Part shown: positions 23,323 through 36,010 of the stretch, piece by piece
Layout: each line of letters starts with the position of its first letter
How positions within the stretch are numbered: the stretch's first letter is position 1
Position numbers and translations under genes: made by a program
DNA from: Cymbidium sinense
Taxonomy: Eukaryota > Streptophyta > Magnoliopsida > Asparagales > Orchidaceae
Assembly (NCBI GenBank): GCA_021442155.1
Contig: CM038214.1
Coordinates: forward strand, 141,956,040-142,020,039
Direction of reading: 5' to 3'
DNA: 64,000 nucleotides
The notes under the pieces: model-generated
The model's database searches: none
The model's input: the letters and a program-made list of their open reading frames with translations, nothing else
What the model was told of the DNA's origin: nothing

Positions 23323-26300
23323 AAAAACCCTTAACCCTAAACCTACAACCTAAACCCTAAACCCTAAACCCTAAACCTTTAACTAAAAAAAACATAAACC
23401 TAAAATTAACTAAATAAAATAAGCTTAAACCTAAACCTAAAAATAAACTAACTAAAATAAATAAAACCTAAACATAAACCTAAAATAAACTAAACTAAAC
23501 CCTAAAAATAAATAAAATAAACTAAAATAAACTAAACCTAAATTAAAAATAAACTTAAAATAAACCTAAAATAAAACCTAAACCTACATAAAAAGTAATA
23601 AAATCTAAACCTAAAAAATAAAAAAATAAACTTAAACTAAAAATAAATAAAAACAAAATTAAAAAAAGCATAAACTTAAACCTAAACCTAAAAAAAATAA
23701 ACTAAAATAAAACCTAAACTAAAATAAATAAACCTAAAATAAATAAATTAAACTAAATAAAATAAAATAAACCTAAATAAAATAAAACAAACAAAAAAAT
23801 AAAAATAAAATAAACTAAATAAAAAACTGGTTTACTTAATTAAAAAAACCCCTAAACCCTAAACCTTATGCACTAAGCCCTAAATCCTAAACCTAAACCC
23901 TAAACCATAAACCTACAACCCTAAACCAACAACCCCAAACCCTAAACCATAAACCCTAAACCCTAAGCCCTAAAGCCTAAACCTTAAAAAACCTTAAACC
24001 CAAACCTTAAACTGTAAACCCTAAACCCTAAACCTTAACCCTAAAGCCTAAACCCAAAACCCTAAACTAACCCTAAACCTAAGCTAATCCTAAACCCTAA
24101 ACCCTAAACCCTAAACTAAAACCCTAAACTAACCTAAACACTTAACCCTAAACTAAACCTAAACCCTAAACCTAAAACCTAAAACCTAAAAAAAAAAAAA
24201 AACCTATAAAATAATTAAAAAAACCTAAACCTAAGAAATAAAATAAATAAGATAAAATAAAATAAAAAATAAACTAAAACTAAACCTAAAAAATAAAAAA
24301 AAAATAAATAAAACCTAAACTAAACTAAAAATAAGATAAACCTAAAAAAAAACTAAAAATAAAATTAAAAAAATAAATAAAAAAATAAAAGAAAAAAATA
24401 AATAAAAAACCTAATCCTAAAAAAAAACTAAAAAATAAATAAATAAATAAAACCTAATCCCTAAATAAAAAAAAATCAAACCTAAAGAAAAAAATAAACA
24501 AATAAAATAAACCTAAACCTAAACTAAAATAAACTAAACTAAAATAAATAAAATAAACCTAAACTAAATAAAATAAACTAAAATAAACCTATACCTAAAC
24601 TAAAAAATAAAACCTAAAAATAAAAAATAATCCCTAAACCTATAAAATAAAATAAAATAACTCAACTAAAAAATAAACCTAAACCTAAACAAAAACCTAA
24701 AAAATAAACTAAAATAAAAACTAAATTAAAATAAAAACTAAAATAAATAAACTAAACTAAAAAATAAAAAAATAAACTAATAAAAATAAAATAAATTAAA
24801 ATAAATAAAAAATAAACTAATAAACTAAATACCTAAACCCAAGTTTACTTATTTAAGAAAAAAAACTATCCCTAAACCCTAAACCCTAAATCTCAAACCA
24901 TAAACCTAAACCAAATCCCTAAAAATAACCCTAAACCTAAACCCTAAATACAAACCCTAAAAAAAAATTAAACCCTAAACCTAAACTATAACTAACCTAA
25001 ACTATAAGAGTCTATCCAACCCTAAACCTCACCTAAAATCTCAAACCCCTAAATTAACACTAAACCCTAAAGCTAAACCTAAACCTAAACTATAAAGTTT
25101 AAAACCCTAAAAACTAAACCTAACCTAAATCTAAATAAACTAAAACTAAACCTCAAGTTTAAACATAACTAAACCCCAAACTTAACCCTAAATATAAACC
25201 CTAAAACCTAAACCTAAACTAAACCCTAAACTAAAAAGCTAAACCAAAACTAAATAAATAACCTAAATAAATAAAAATCCTCCTAAATAAAATAAATAAA
25301 ATAAAATAAAATAAACTAAAACCTAAACTAAACCTAAACTAAATAAATAAAAATAAAATAAAAAAATAAAATAAATAAAACCTAAACTAAACTAAAAAAT
25401 AATATAAACATAAGAATAAAAACTAAATAAAATAAAAACTAAATGTTAAATAAAAATAAAATAAACATAGAATAAAATAAAATAAAAATAAAATAAAACC
25501 ATAAACCTAAAAAATAGACCAAAAAATATAAATTAAAAATAAATAAAAATAAACCTAAACCCTAAACTAAAAAAAAAAAAACTAAACCTAAAAAATAAAA
25601 ATTAAATATACAAAATAAAAATAAACCTAAACCTAGATAAAAAATAAACTAAACTAAAATAAATAAACCTAAAACCTAAACCTAAATAAACTAAAAAACC
25701 TAAACCTAAACTAAATAAAATAAAATAATTAAAATAAACCTAAACCTAAACTAAGAAATAAAACCTAAAAATAAACTTAAAAAACACTAAAACCTAAACT
25801 TAAACAAATTAAAATAAAAACCTAATCCTAAACTAAAAAATAAAAAATAAAATGTAAACTTTGAAAAGAAAATAAAAATAAAACTCAACTAAAAATAAAA
25901 CTAAACCTAAAAAATAAACTAAAATAAATAAACCTAAAATAAGTAAACTAAACTAAATAAAAAAAAAAAATAAACCTAAATAAAAATAAATAAATAACTA
26001 AAATAAAAAAAAAATAAACTAAATAGACTAAAAATAAACCTACTGTTACTTAATTTTTTTTAAAAAAACCCTAAATCCTAAACCTTAAACCCAAAACCCT
26101 AAACCTAAGCCTAAACAATAAAAAAAAACTTAAACCCTAAACCCTAAACCCCAAACCATAAACCCTAAACCCTAAACCCTAAACCCTAAAATTCTAAACC
26201 CTAAACCCTAAAACCCTAAACCCTAAACCCTAAACCCTAAACTCTAAACCCTAAACACTAAATCCTACAACCCAAAACCCTAAACCCCAAACCCTAAACC

Positions 26301-26326
26301 CTAAACCCTAAAATAAACTCCTAAAC

Positions 26327-26740
26327 CATGGATGGGTAAATGAGGAACATCAGATCAACTAGCTAGATCTAGTGATGGAGGTGAAGGTCAAGCGCTATGT
26401 AGTGGTGGGAGGATATGGAGGTGTTGGGACATAGGTGGTGGTAGCAATGGTGGTAATGGAGGTGGGAGAAGTGACAAACACCCATGGTGGTGGAGGGAGA
26501 GATAGGGTATGATGCAGGATACTCGAGAGGTGGGTGGTTTGATGAACTAGAAACTAAAGAACCATCGACCGATTACTTTGGAACTATCTTTATAAGAGAT
26601 AAACTTATCTAGGTTTTTGATTTGTTCTATGGTGCTCATTTTTTATCTATGTCACTTGTGTCTTAGAAAACTTGAGGTGCTACTTGGTTGATGAAATCAA
26701 AAGAATAAATGTTGAATCAATTTTATTTGTTAAAAACAAA
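26327..26740 (+). pseudogene. GRP retro-fragment F
   Basis: It starts CATGGATGGGTAAATGAGGAA, so the RRM end is distorted but the AACATCA of the NIT codons and AGCTAGATCTAG remain. The glycine-rich part is long here (GGATATGGAGGTGTTGGG, GGTGGTAATGGAGGTGGG, CCATGGTGGTGGAGGGAG), and ACTCGAGAGGTGGGTGGTTTGATG matches the coding end. The 3' UTR ends TTATTTGTTAAAAAC before CCTAAACC. Frameshifts throughout. Confidence 0.82.
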
Positions 26741-27892
26741 ACCTAAACCTAACTCTAAACCCTAAACTAAACTAAACCCTAAACCTAAAACCTAAATAAA
26801 ACCCCAAACCCTAAATCTAAACCCTAAACACTAAACTAACCCCAAATAATAAAAAAAGTTAAAAAAAACCTAAACCTTAAATAAAAAACCTAAATAAAAT
26901 AAATAAAAAAAAACCTAAACTAAAATAAATAAAAATAAATAAAATAAAATAAAAAACCTAAATTAATAATTAAACCTAAGAAAAAATAAAAAAATAAAAA
27001 ATAAAATTAAACTAAAATAAAATAAATAAAAACCCAAACTAAACTAAAAAAATAAAAAAACTAAAAAAACTAAAAACTAAACCTAAAATAAATTAAAATA
27101 AACCTAAAATTAAATAAAACCTACACTTAAAAATAAAAAATACAATCAATAAATAAAAAAATAAAACCTAAACCCTTAACTAAAAAAAGAACGTAAACCT
27201 AAAATGAAAATAAAATAAGCAAAAATAATAATAAAAAAATCTAAATCTAAGCTAAAATAAACTAAACAAAAATAAATAAAATCTAAACCTAAACCTAAAA
27301 TAAACTAAAGCTAAACTTAAACCTAAACAAAATAAAATAAAATAAAATAAAAATAAACCTAAACCTAAATTAAATATAACCTAAATAAACCTAAATAAAA
27401 AACCTAAAACCTAAACCTAAATTATAAAAAAACCTAAACCTAAACCTAAACTTAAAAATTAAAACTAAATCCAAACTTAGTAAAATAAAATAAAACTCTA
27501 CTAAAATATACTTAAACCTAAAAGTAAACTAAAATAAAAAAACATAAACTAAAATAAATAAACCTAAAATAAATAAACTGAAATAAAAAACCTAAATAAA
27601 AATAAAAACTAAAATAAACTCAAATAAAAAACAAACTAAATAAATCAAAACCTACTATTTACTTTTAAAAAAAAAAACCCTAAACAAAATGAAATCCTAA
27701 ACCCTAAACCTGCAACCCTAAAGCTACAACCCTAAACCCTAATATCTTAACCCTAAACCTTAAACCCTAAATAAAATAAACCCTAAACTTGAATCCTAAA
27801 ACTCAAAAAACCCAAAGCCTACAACCCTAAACCCTAAACCACAAACAAACACTAAACCATAAACCCTAAACTAACCTTAAATTAAGAATGGG

Positions 27893-28306
27893 CGGTGGAA
27901 GGAACATCACCATCAAAGCTACATTAGATCTATGCATGGAAGCCATGAAATATTATCGTAATGTTGGTGGGGAATCAGAGTCGGTGGATGGATGGTCAAG
28001 TAGTGGTGTTGGAGGCGAGGAGGGATGGTGGTTATATCCATGGTGGTGGTGGAGGGAGACTATATGATAAAGATTCTACCGAGAGGGTGGTTTTGATGGG
28101 AATTAGAGAAACTAAAGAATGGCTGATCTAATCTACTACTTTTGGAACTATGTCTTTATAATATAGATGGCTCTACTTATCTATGGTTTTTTATTTGCTC
28201 TATGGGTGCTCATTTTTATCTATTTCATATGCCTGAATACTTGGGTGCTACGGATCAAATAAAAGGAAGAAATGTTGAATATGAATTTATTCTCTATTAA
28301 AAAAAC
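27893..28306 (+). pseudogene. GRP retro-fragment G
   Basis: It begins AAGAATGGGCGGTGGAAGGAA, then ACATCACCATCAA from the NIT(V/I) codons. Glycine-rich words follow (GTTGGTGGGGAATCAGAG, GGTGTTGGAGGCGAGG, CATGGTGGTGGTGGAGGG), then ACCGAGAGGGTGGTTTTGATG of the coding end. The 3' UTR ends TTATTCTCTATTAAAAAAACC at about 28306. It lies 1.57 kb after copy F. Confidence 0.82.
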
Positions 28307-28569
28307 CTTAAACCCCAAATCCTAAACTAATACTTAAACCCTAAACTTAAACCCAAAACCCTAAACCTAAACCATAAAAACTTGAAACCCTAAACATTAA
28401 ACCCAAAACCCAAAAGCCTAAACCCTAAATCCTAAAAACCTAAACCTTAAACCTTAAAACCATAAACCCCAAACCTTAAAACCTATAAGCCAAATCTAAA
28501 CCCTAAACTAACACTAAACCCTCTTAAACCCAAAACCCTAAACTAACCCTAAACCCTAACCCTAAACCT

Positions 28570-29690
28570 TGAATAAATATGTCCTTGAGTAGATTTAAAG
28601 AATGACCTAATCTAATATAGTTATGGTAGAAAAAAGAAATGTCTTCAAGAGACTTTCCCTTGACTATTAGAGATTTGAATACCCTAAACCCTAACATTAA
28701 ATCATATTAAATTACCATATATGATAGTATAATGTAACATCATATATTTGAGCATGTAGTGATGTGTTTTTGGATGTTATAAGATGTTTTGAAATATTTT
28801 AGCATATTATGGTATTATTCCCTATATCATATATTAATTTAAATAATAAAAATATTGATTTAATAAATCAGATGATGAAATTTATTAAATTTGAAGTGGG
28901 AGTTAAGTTAGTACCAAAGGTGTGCTACACCACTGTAGTCTAAAAAGTAAGATTTTATGTTGAAAATAAATATTATATATTGTAGTATAGTATAGCATCA
29001 TATATTATAATATATTGTTCTACACATTTTAAATTCTTCTAGTATTTTACAATCCTGCAGATGAGCCTACATAAGCATTATTTATAAAAATGTTGATTTA
29101 GACTTTAAAATGGTGAATTTACACCATAATAGGTAGAGCATGGCATCATAATATCGTTTCAATTTAAAATATTTAAGTGATACATCTAAAATATATATTT
29201 TTTTTATTGTTTATAAATTTATGATTTTTATCTTAAGCAATTGTGAAATGCAATATAAATAATATAATATGTTATAGTGTATTATAATATATGATTCATA
29301 ATATAGTGTAGCATCATGCATTATAGCATACTATTGTCTATTACTACTTGTTGTTTATATATTTTAGTTTGTTGTAGTATGATGTAGTAGAGTTTGTTCG
29401 GTATAATTTATAAAATACTTATATATAGCAAGATGATGGGATTTGGCCAAATTTCTAAATTTTAGAACATCATATGTACTATGGTGTGTCATTTAATCAA
29501 AGAATGGAATTTTGCATCCAAAATGAATGTTTATTTTTCAACCAAACTTTATAAATTTTTTGTTAAAGTGATTCATTTAAAAATGTAATGTAAGATAATA
29601 TATTATATGAAAGCATATTAAAATTAAAATGAACATCATTATTATGCTAAAATGATATATAGTGGAAATTCATCTTTGACATGCCTTATT
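28570..29690. other. AT-rich spacer with degenerate repeats
   Basis: Very AT-rich DNA without a gene. The word TATAGCATCAT or a close variant recurs (near 28731, 28993, 29141 and 29311), usually followed by ATATTATA or ATTATAGCAT. It may be an old satellite or a decayed element. I recognise no protein or RNA. It separates the ITR array from the gypsy pol remnant. Confidence 0.5.
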
Positions 29691-31390
29691 TAAATCCTAA
29701 AATTGATGCATATATGAATTTGGCCATTCTTTTCTTAACGAATGATGTTACAACCAAGTAGTATGTTTTTCTGGATGAAGCCATCATTAGATTCTTGACT
29801 TCATAAATGACTTATTATTCTTCTAATCGCATGCCTAGAGCTTGCTTGATAAGGTTAGAGTAGCATTATTAGTTTATGGACCGCTACGTTAGGAGCCAAT
29901 CCAAGCATCTCTTCATAACTCCCTACAAAGTAGTCCTTAAACTCAATCAATAGCCTAACTAAGTCATTGGTTTCAATTTTGTTCAATAAAGAACTGATGT
30001 ATGTCAGGCATGGATCTTCTTCATTTCCTAAGTTGATTTCCTTGAGCTCGTTGATGGTTGACTTGATCTCTTCTTCAAACTCAATGCATATTTGACTTCA
30101 AAATCATCTAGATCATCTAAATTTTTTCTAAGCATAGCTCCTCATATGAGTTAATGTGATTTGAAAACCTATCACTAAATGATTGGTGATGATTAAACAC
30201 AATCATCATCATTGGACCCACTATACCTGATCTAGCCTCTGCCTTGATTGAGAGCTTTTGCATTTGTTCTTCCATATTCTTTGAGGTAGTCCGAATTGCT
30301 TTTGACCAAGTATGTGGGATTAACCCTTTCTTTGCTAAATTATGAACACAAGCAAGTACTAATCAAAAGGTAATTCTATTAAATCTTTATATGAATCATC
30401 CTCAAGTTCTACATCAACTTCTTGACTTGAGGATGATGCTCCAAAGAACCTCTCAGTATTCACACCATGGATGACTTGGGGCTTCCTTAACTACCAAACC
30501 GCTTTTAAAAGGAAAGTGGGGTTAGAGCTAAGGTTCAACGATGCCTAATTGTTTCACATATAGACTTGATACCCTTATGTTTTGCTTTGGAGCCATCTTC
30601 ATGCTATGCTCAAGTGTCACCCCCAAAGGAATCCATGAGAATAGGTGGTGTGCTAACCATATAGACTCATCCTATGAACTAGATTTTAAGTCTATATACA
30701 GGTGTACCCCTGGGTATGGACATATCTTCTATTGGTGGCCAATAAGGAAATTTTTCACCCTAGTTCCTCCTAACTGCCTCTTCCTTCCTAAAGGTCAAGT
30801 CATCCTACCCATATGTTTGAATGGAGTAATGAACTATGGGTGGAATCTAATCTCAGCTCCACTTCCTTCTAAGTCTAATGTCTCCACTCCTCCAAGTCTA
30901 TTTCCTCCCTTTATTTCTTTTTCATTTTCTTTTCTTTTTTTTTCTTTTTCTTTCTTTCTTTTTTTTCTTTTTTTTCTTTTATTTTAAAGGCCAAGTTCGC
31001 AAGAATCAAATTGTTGATTTTGAGGGAGGTAGTAAGTTGCATCCTCATATATGCTAACCTCATGAACTATAAATGGGTTGAGATCTCCTTTGACACATTA
31101 GACGATCCCACCTATCATGAACTTCATACACTGATGTAGAGAGGATGGAACTATGTTGTTCTCATGTATCCATGGTCTCCCAAGAAAAGCATTCAAAGAT
31201 GTATCAAGTCCATAATGTGAAACTTGGCTTTGTCTTCCAATCATCTATCTCAAGGGCAACACTATGGAGCCAAAGGTCTATTGACCTCTTTTGGAGTGAT
31301 TCAATCTTCCCATCTTAGACTTAGGAGTCTTCTAGACACTAAGACTTCCCTAGTCATAAGACACTTCTAACAATTAGTAAACACTTAACC
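29690..31390 (-). pseudogene. Ty3/gypsy protease-to-RT region remnant
   Basis: Minus-strand coding remnant in several frames. Near 31150-31200 [13 protein letters not shown] then [12 protein letters not shown] matches the segment that closes the gypsy protease region in plants (LLGRPWIHE...PSSLHQC). A Lys/Glu-rich low-complexity part (30894-30986) follows. At 29865-29955 EFKDYFVGSYEEMLGLAP then NVAVHKL matches the pre-RT motif (EFKD.FAWSYEEMPGLDP.VAVH.L) of Tat/Athila-like elements, and near 29700-29790 the reading resembles the approach to RT (LMMASSRKTYYL, SFVKKRMAK). It is cut at 29690, so the RT catalytic core, RNase H and integrase are missing. Confidence 0.8.
30894..30986. repeat. Polypyrimidine (TTTTC)n tract
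   Basis: About 90 bp almost purely T and C on plus, which is A/G on the gypsy strand, where it would encode a Lys/Glu/Arg-rich stretch. It lies inside the protease-RT linker remnant, so it is probably a coding low-complexity tract that expanded rather than a polypurine primer. Confidence 0.7.
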
Positions 31391-32059
31391 TAAGAAAAGA
31401 CTTAGAAGGTTAACCATAGATTTTATGCCTGTGGATTAGGATAATCCACTACCCTACAACCCAAATCCAATCCATGTTCACCTTCTCAAACCAAACCTCA
31501 AGTTCAGTTCAAACATCAAATTCAAATCCAAATCCAAAACCAAATGATTGAAGCCCATGATCAAATCCAAACTTGAAACCCTTCCTAAGCCATATGACCT
31601 ATCCCATGGACATAGCCAAATCTTAATCCAAATCAATCCAAAATTAATTGATTTTCTCATAATCAATTTATATCTTCAATCATCTTCCTAAATATAAATG
31701 AAATCTACATTCAAATGATCAGAACTAAATCAAACTAAATCAAATTAGATCAAAACCCTTCCTAAGCCATATGGCCTATCCCATGGGCTTAGCCAAATGT
31801 TAATCAAAATCAAGTCAAACTTAATTGATTTTCACAAATCAAGCATATTTTCAATCATCTTCATAAATTTAAATGAAATATACATTGAAGTCAGCAAACC
31901 TAAATCAAACCAAATCAAAATCCAAACCTAAGCCACATGACTCAACTCCATGTACTTAGCAAATTTTCTTCTTTTCAAAACCCAAATTCAATTGATTTTC
32001 TCATGAATCAATCATACTTTCAATCATATTCACAAATATAAATGAAATCTACAATCATC

Positions 32060-32990
32060 AAGCCAAACCAAAATCAACCCAAGTCAAACCCAACTTAACC
32101 TTTTGACTTGAAATGTTCAAATAAAACCAAAACCCATTTGAACCCAAGCCACTTGTAATTAAATTTATATATCAATCCTAAATCCATATATAAACTCAAC
32201 TAAATCAAACTCAACCCAAAATCAAGCCAACTAAACCCAATTGGTCCACTTGACCCAAAGTGGCCAATTTGACCTATTTGAGCCAAGTCAAATCCTACCC
32301 AAATTGGATTGAACCAAGCCCATCAAAACCTCCCATCATGATTGTTGATCACCCTAGGTTGATCAATCACAAATTAGGTCAAACTAAATCAACTTGGTCA
32401 TTTGACCAAGTCAACCTTTACCCATATGAACCCAAACTAGCCAAATTGCAACCTAAGCCAAATCCCTTGAAACCTTCAATTCAATGAGTCAAACCAAACC
32501 CAATTGGTCCTCTTGACAAGTTGACCCAAATTGACCTAAAAGAAAATTGGTCAAATCAAAATATAAAGTAAATTGATTGCAACCAATGGCTCAAGTTCAT
32601 TCCAAATTGATTTTTGAACTTGACCAAAGCCATGATTGGACCCAATTGAACCCAATTGACCTACTTAGCCCAAATTGACCTAAAGGTTCAAGTTGGCCTA
32701 AATTAAAATCATATCCAAATTAATTGAAACCAAACAATCATCTTCAATTGGTCAACTAAACTAAACCAACACCTAACCCAAGCCAATTTGGCTAATCAAA
32801 TTGGTCAACTTAACCCATTTGACCCAAATGAATTCAAATTATCAAACTAAACCAAACTTGAACCAAAACATCCCAAATGATCATATGAACTTGACCCAAC
32901 CAACCTTTTGACCTAAATGAGTCAAATTGAGCCAAACCTAACCAAATCAACTCCAATTAACTTAAAATTTAGGCCAACCCACTTTTGCTC
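32060..32990. repeat. TTGACC/GTCAA-rich block, copy 2
   Basis: Counterpart of 3970-4810. More than fifteen TTGAC/GTCAA cores in about 900 bp, such as GGTCATTTGACCAAGTCAACC near 32395 and CTTGACAAGTTGACCC near 32512. Same interpretation and doubts as for copy 1. Confidence 0.6.
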
Positions 32991-32999
32991 ATTTCAAAT

Positions 33000-35430
33000 C
33001 CCCAAATCAAATCCAATGCCAAATGATCATTCTACCCTAGGTCAAAGGCATCACATGAGACAAATCACCCATGTAAGTGGTCATTTCATTCCTTGGCCAC
33101 TGATACTCTCCCAATGGTCCACCTAGGCACCTGACACTACCTACCTGGTGGTTTTGCCATGACCCATGGGAGGTGAAATCACCTCACCCTCCCCATTGAG
33201 CATTTGAAACCCATAGACACCATGATTCCTCTTAGCAACCACCTCCACACCTTCAACCAACCAAGCGAGCCAACTCACCCTCCTCGCCACCCACTGACTC
33301 GAGATGGTCGATGCCACTAAAGCCAAACTCCCCACCATCAAGATGAAGGGGTATACACCCCTCATTTTACTCAAACACAGAAAATCATTCCTCAGAGCTA
33401 TACCCAAGATGACTGCTAGAGCAATCCCTAAGCTTCCAAGCTCATTCCTCGATCAAAATGCCATTCCCCCATCAAATAGACACTCCCATTTTGACCTAAC
33501 TTCCCATTTCTCCATGAAACTCAAATTAACTTTGACACCTTCCCCAGGTCTTTAAGCAAGAATGAATCATCTCCCAAGCTTCGAGCACCGAGATGGGACT
33601 TTGATCAACAAGTCGTTCTGGTTCATGGCCTTTAAGTGAACATCGAGGAATTGATCTAATTACTCAACAAGGCTTTTCTCACTAGATTAAGCTTCCTCAA
33701 TCATTGAGCCGCCTTGAGCTGAGGTATGCTTCCAAAATTGATACTTAAGCAAAATGGGTTGGAGCTTTTGAAGAAAACTTGCATCTCATGTGATCTTGAT
33801 TGTAAATCCCTCCGATCAATGTGTGAAGGTGTGGGATCCTTTATAGTTGATCAGCTGAAGCTTGAACCAAGTGAGCAATGGTAGATGACTCCATTCTCCC
33901 TCACTCGCGTGATGTTAGATCATGCATTGTCCATTATGCATGATCAAAATTGATGGTCATGATTAGATTCGCTAGATCAATCTGATTTAATCCTATTAAG
34001 CTGTGGGATTAATCATAATTTTCCAATCTTAAATCGATGGCAAGAAAAGCATTCCACCACTATGTAGGAAGTTGGATAAGTTTTAAGTAGCCAATCTCAC
34101 CACATGTGGAAAGCCATGTGAAAGCCACATGGAGCCAATAGATTAGCTTTAATTAGGTTTAATTAATCATTTTAATGGCTAAAACTTCTAAAATCATAAA
34201 AATCATAGAAATAAAAAATGCAAATATATACTCATTTTAAAGGTATTTAGAGAGAATTAATTAAAATGATCTTAACTAATTTTGAATAGTAATTAAAGGT
34301 TTAATTAATTTAATTACTCCTTAATTACTTGAGCAATTAAACCCAAATTTTGGGTTAATTTAATGTGATGACCTCTACCTCCCATGATTTTCTTGGGATT
34401 TATTGCTCACTTAATTAGGAAAATTGACTAATTAAACCTTAACTACTTTTTAAGTTATTTAATGATTAATTAATCCCATGAATAGTAATAAATTAGTTAA
34501 TTAAGTTTATTAATCTTTGTTCAACATTAAGTGAACTAAGGAATAGGTTGGGACCCTTTTCCCAAGTTCATTTCACCCTATTTTAAAATGAAATTAATTA
34601 AGATTTAACTTAAATTAAATCACTTAATCAAATGAAATCATAATCACATTAAACCTTAATTAATTAAATCATGGTAGATCTTTAGGTGTTTAATAACCTA
34701 AAAGAGTTTAATGAAATTATGGTTAGTCCACATGTGTGGAAAACCATAATAATTATTAATTAAGTCCCTTAATCTAATTAACTATTAATCATGAGCCAAT
34801 GGCATTGGCCCTTTATTTCTAGGATCATTGCAAGTTTATTTTCCATGCATATCATGTTGGCTCATAATTATTTAGTTAATTACTTTAAGGTGACATAGGT
34901 AAGAGTAATTAATTCATCTAATTAAGGGTTCAACTTAATTAACCCATAAACTCAATTTAATTACATTTCCTTTAAATTAAATCACTAATGTGGGAATGGG
35001 TTTAAAATAACAAGTGATGATTTCTCTCTTTAAATAAAATCAAATCCAAAACTTAATTAATAAAGAAGCTTTTGGTTTAAATAATCTTATTTGATTTGAT
35101 TATCCTTAAGAACTAGTTTGTTGAATGAATCACATGCTTATATTTGATTGTCCTTCCAATCATGTTAAATTTGGTATGTCATTTGAATTCATGCATCCAT
35201 CTTTTCAAAATCAAGTAAAATAAAATGGATTCACTTTAGGTATGTGTTGATTTAATTTAATATATGCATATTATCATTATTAAATCCAAATGTATTTTTC
35301 AAAAGCTTATAAATGAATAATAATGTGTTATGATAGTTATAAATACATAAGAAATGCATGTGCTTATAGATTAAGTGTATGAATGTTGAGTTCTCTTTCC
35401 TCTATTCATGTGTTGATTTATATAAGATTG
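33000..35430. other. Non-coding part of gypsy-related block, copy 2
   Basis: Aligns with 4810-7180. The mixed-composition part at 33040-34100 keeps the words CAAGTGAGCAATGG and GTGTGGGATCCTTT. The part from 34150 onward is TTAATTAA-rich. Short frames at 33141-33407 (minus) and 33304-33555 (plus) have no similarity I recognise and no counterpart frames of the same length in copy 1, so I do not call them genes. Confidence 0.5.
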
Positions 35431-35439
35431 AATGGTAAT

Positions 35440-36010
35440 GGGTATATATTGACATCTGAACAGAGGCTTTAAAGAGGTCATTTAATTACCTCTTCCTTAT
35501 TTAACAATGACATACCCATTTGATTTCATTCTATGTATTTCAACATTAGAATTTGATAGAGCTTTAATTCATATATATAAATGATTCAATAAAAAATACA
35601 ATCTTTGCATGGTTTTCTTTCCCTCATTTATGTATACATCCATGTGTCCAAGAAGTATATAGTCTGGACATCCGAATATGAGGCTTTAGTTAGCCCCAAG
35701 GAGGTCATTTGATTACCTCACTTCCTGGTTTAACAATGACATGCCTATATCTTTGTACATGTATATGTATATGTGAATGAAAATCCATTTTACATTAAAA
35801 TTGCATGCATTCATAATTGACTAAGTGGTTGAATTAATTATCCATATGATTTGGAGCTTACTTCCTATGTTCATGTATACAAATTTACATATGTTTGAAT
35901 GCAAATGGGTATATATAGGACATCCCGAGAATAGGCTTTAGCTAGCTCCAAGGAGGTCATTTTAATACCACACTTCCTTGGTTTAACAACTACACATGCT
36001 TATTTAATTT
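35440..36010. repeat. Three degenerate tandem subrepeats (copy 2)
   Basis: Counterparts of the three subrepeats at 7185-7960. Cores AGAGGCTTTAAAGAGGTCATTT near 35464, GAGGCTTTAGTTAGCCCCAAG near 35680 and AGGCTTTAGCTAGCTCCAAG near 35935. They are shorter than in copy 1 because of small deletions. Confidence 0.65.

Larger units (their letters stand above)
20000..28570. repeat. Degenerate interstitial telomeric repeat array 2 with four GRP fragments
   Basis: Continuation of array 1 beyond the RTE LINE, about 8.6 kb, again with the CCCTAAA strand on plus and G almost absent outside the GRP fragments. The boundary motif (GTTTACTTAATT or close variants) is seen at about 20565, 22640, 23828, 24841, 26044 and 27655. 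Spacing is about 1.0-1.2 kb where no GRP fragment intervenes (23828 to 24841 to 26044) or where an eroded one does, and 1.6-2.1 kb with GRP copies F and D. The array fades at about 28570, with a last small CCCTAAACCCTAA stub at 28682. Confidence 0.95.

Noticed and set aside
30541..30987. Plus-strand open frame of 148 codons with a Phe/Ser-rich end
   Set aside because: It is opposite to a gypsy coding remnant, and its C-terminus is just the polypyrimidine tract. No homology seen.
33141..33555. Overlapping frames on both strands in the GC-richer gypsy-related block
   Set aside because: Copy 1 has no equivalent long frames at the homologous position, so they are chance openings.
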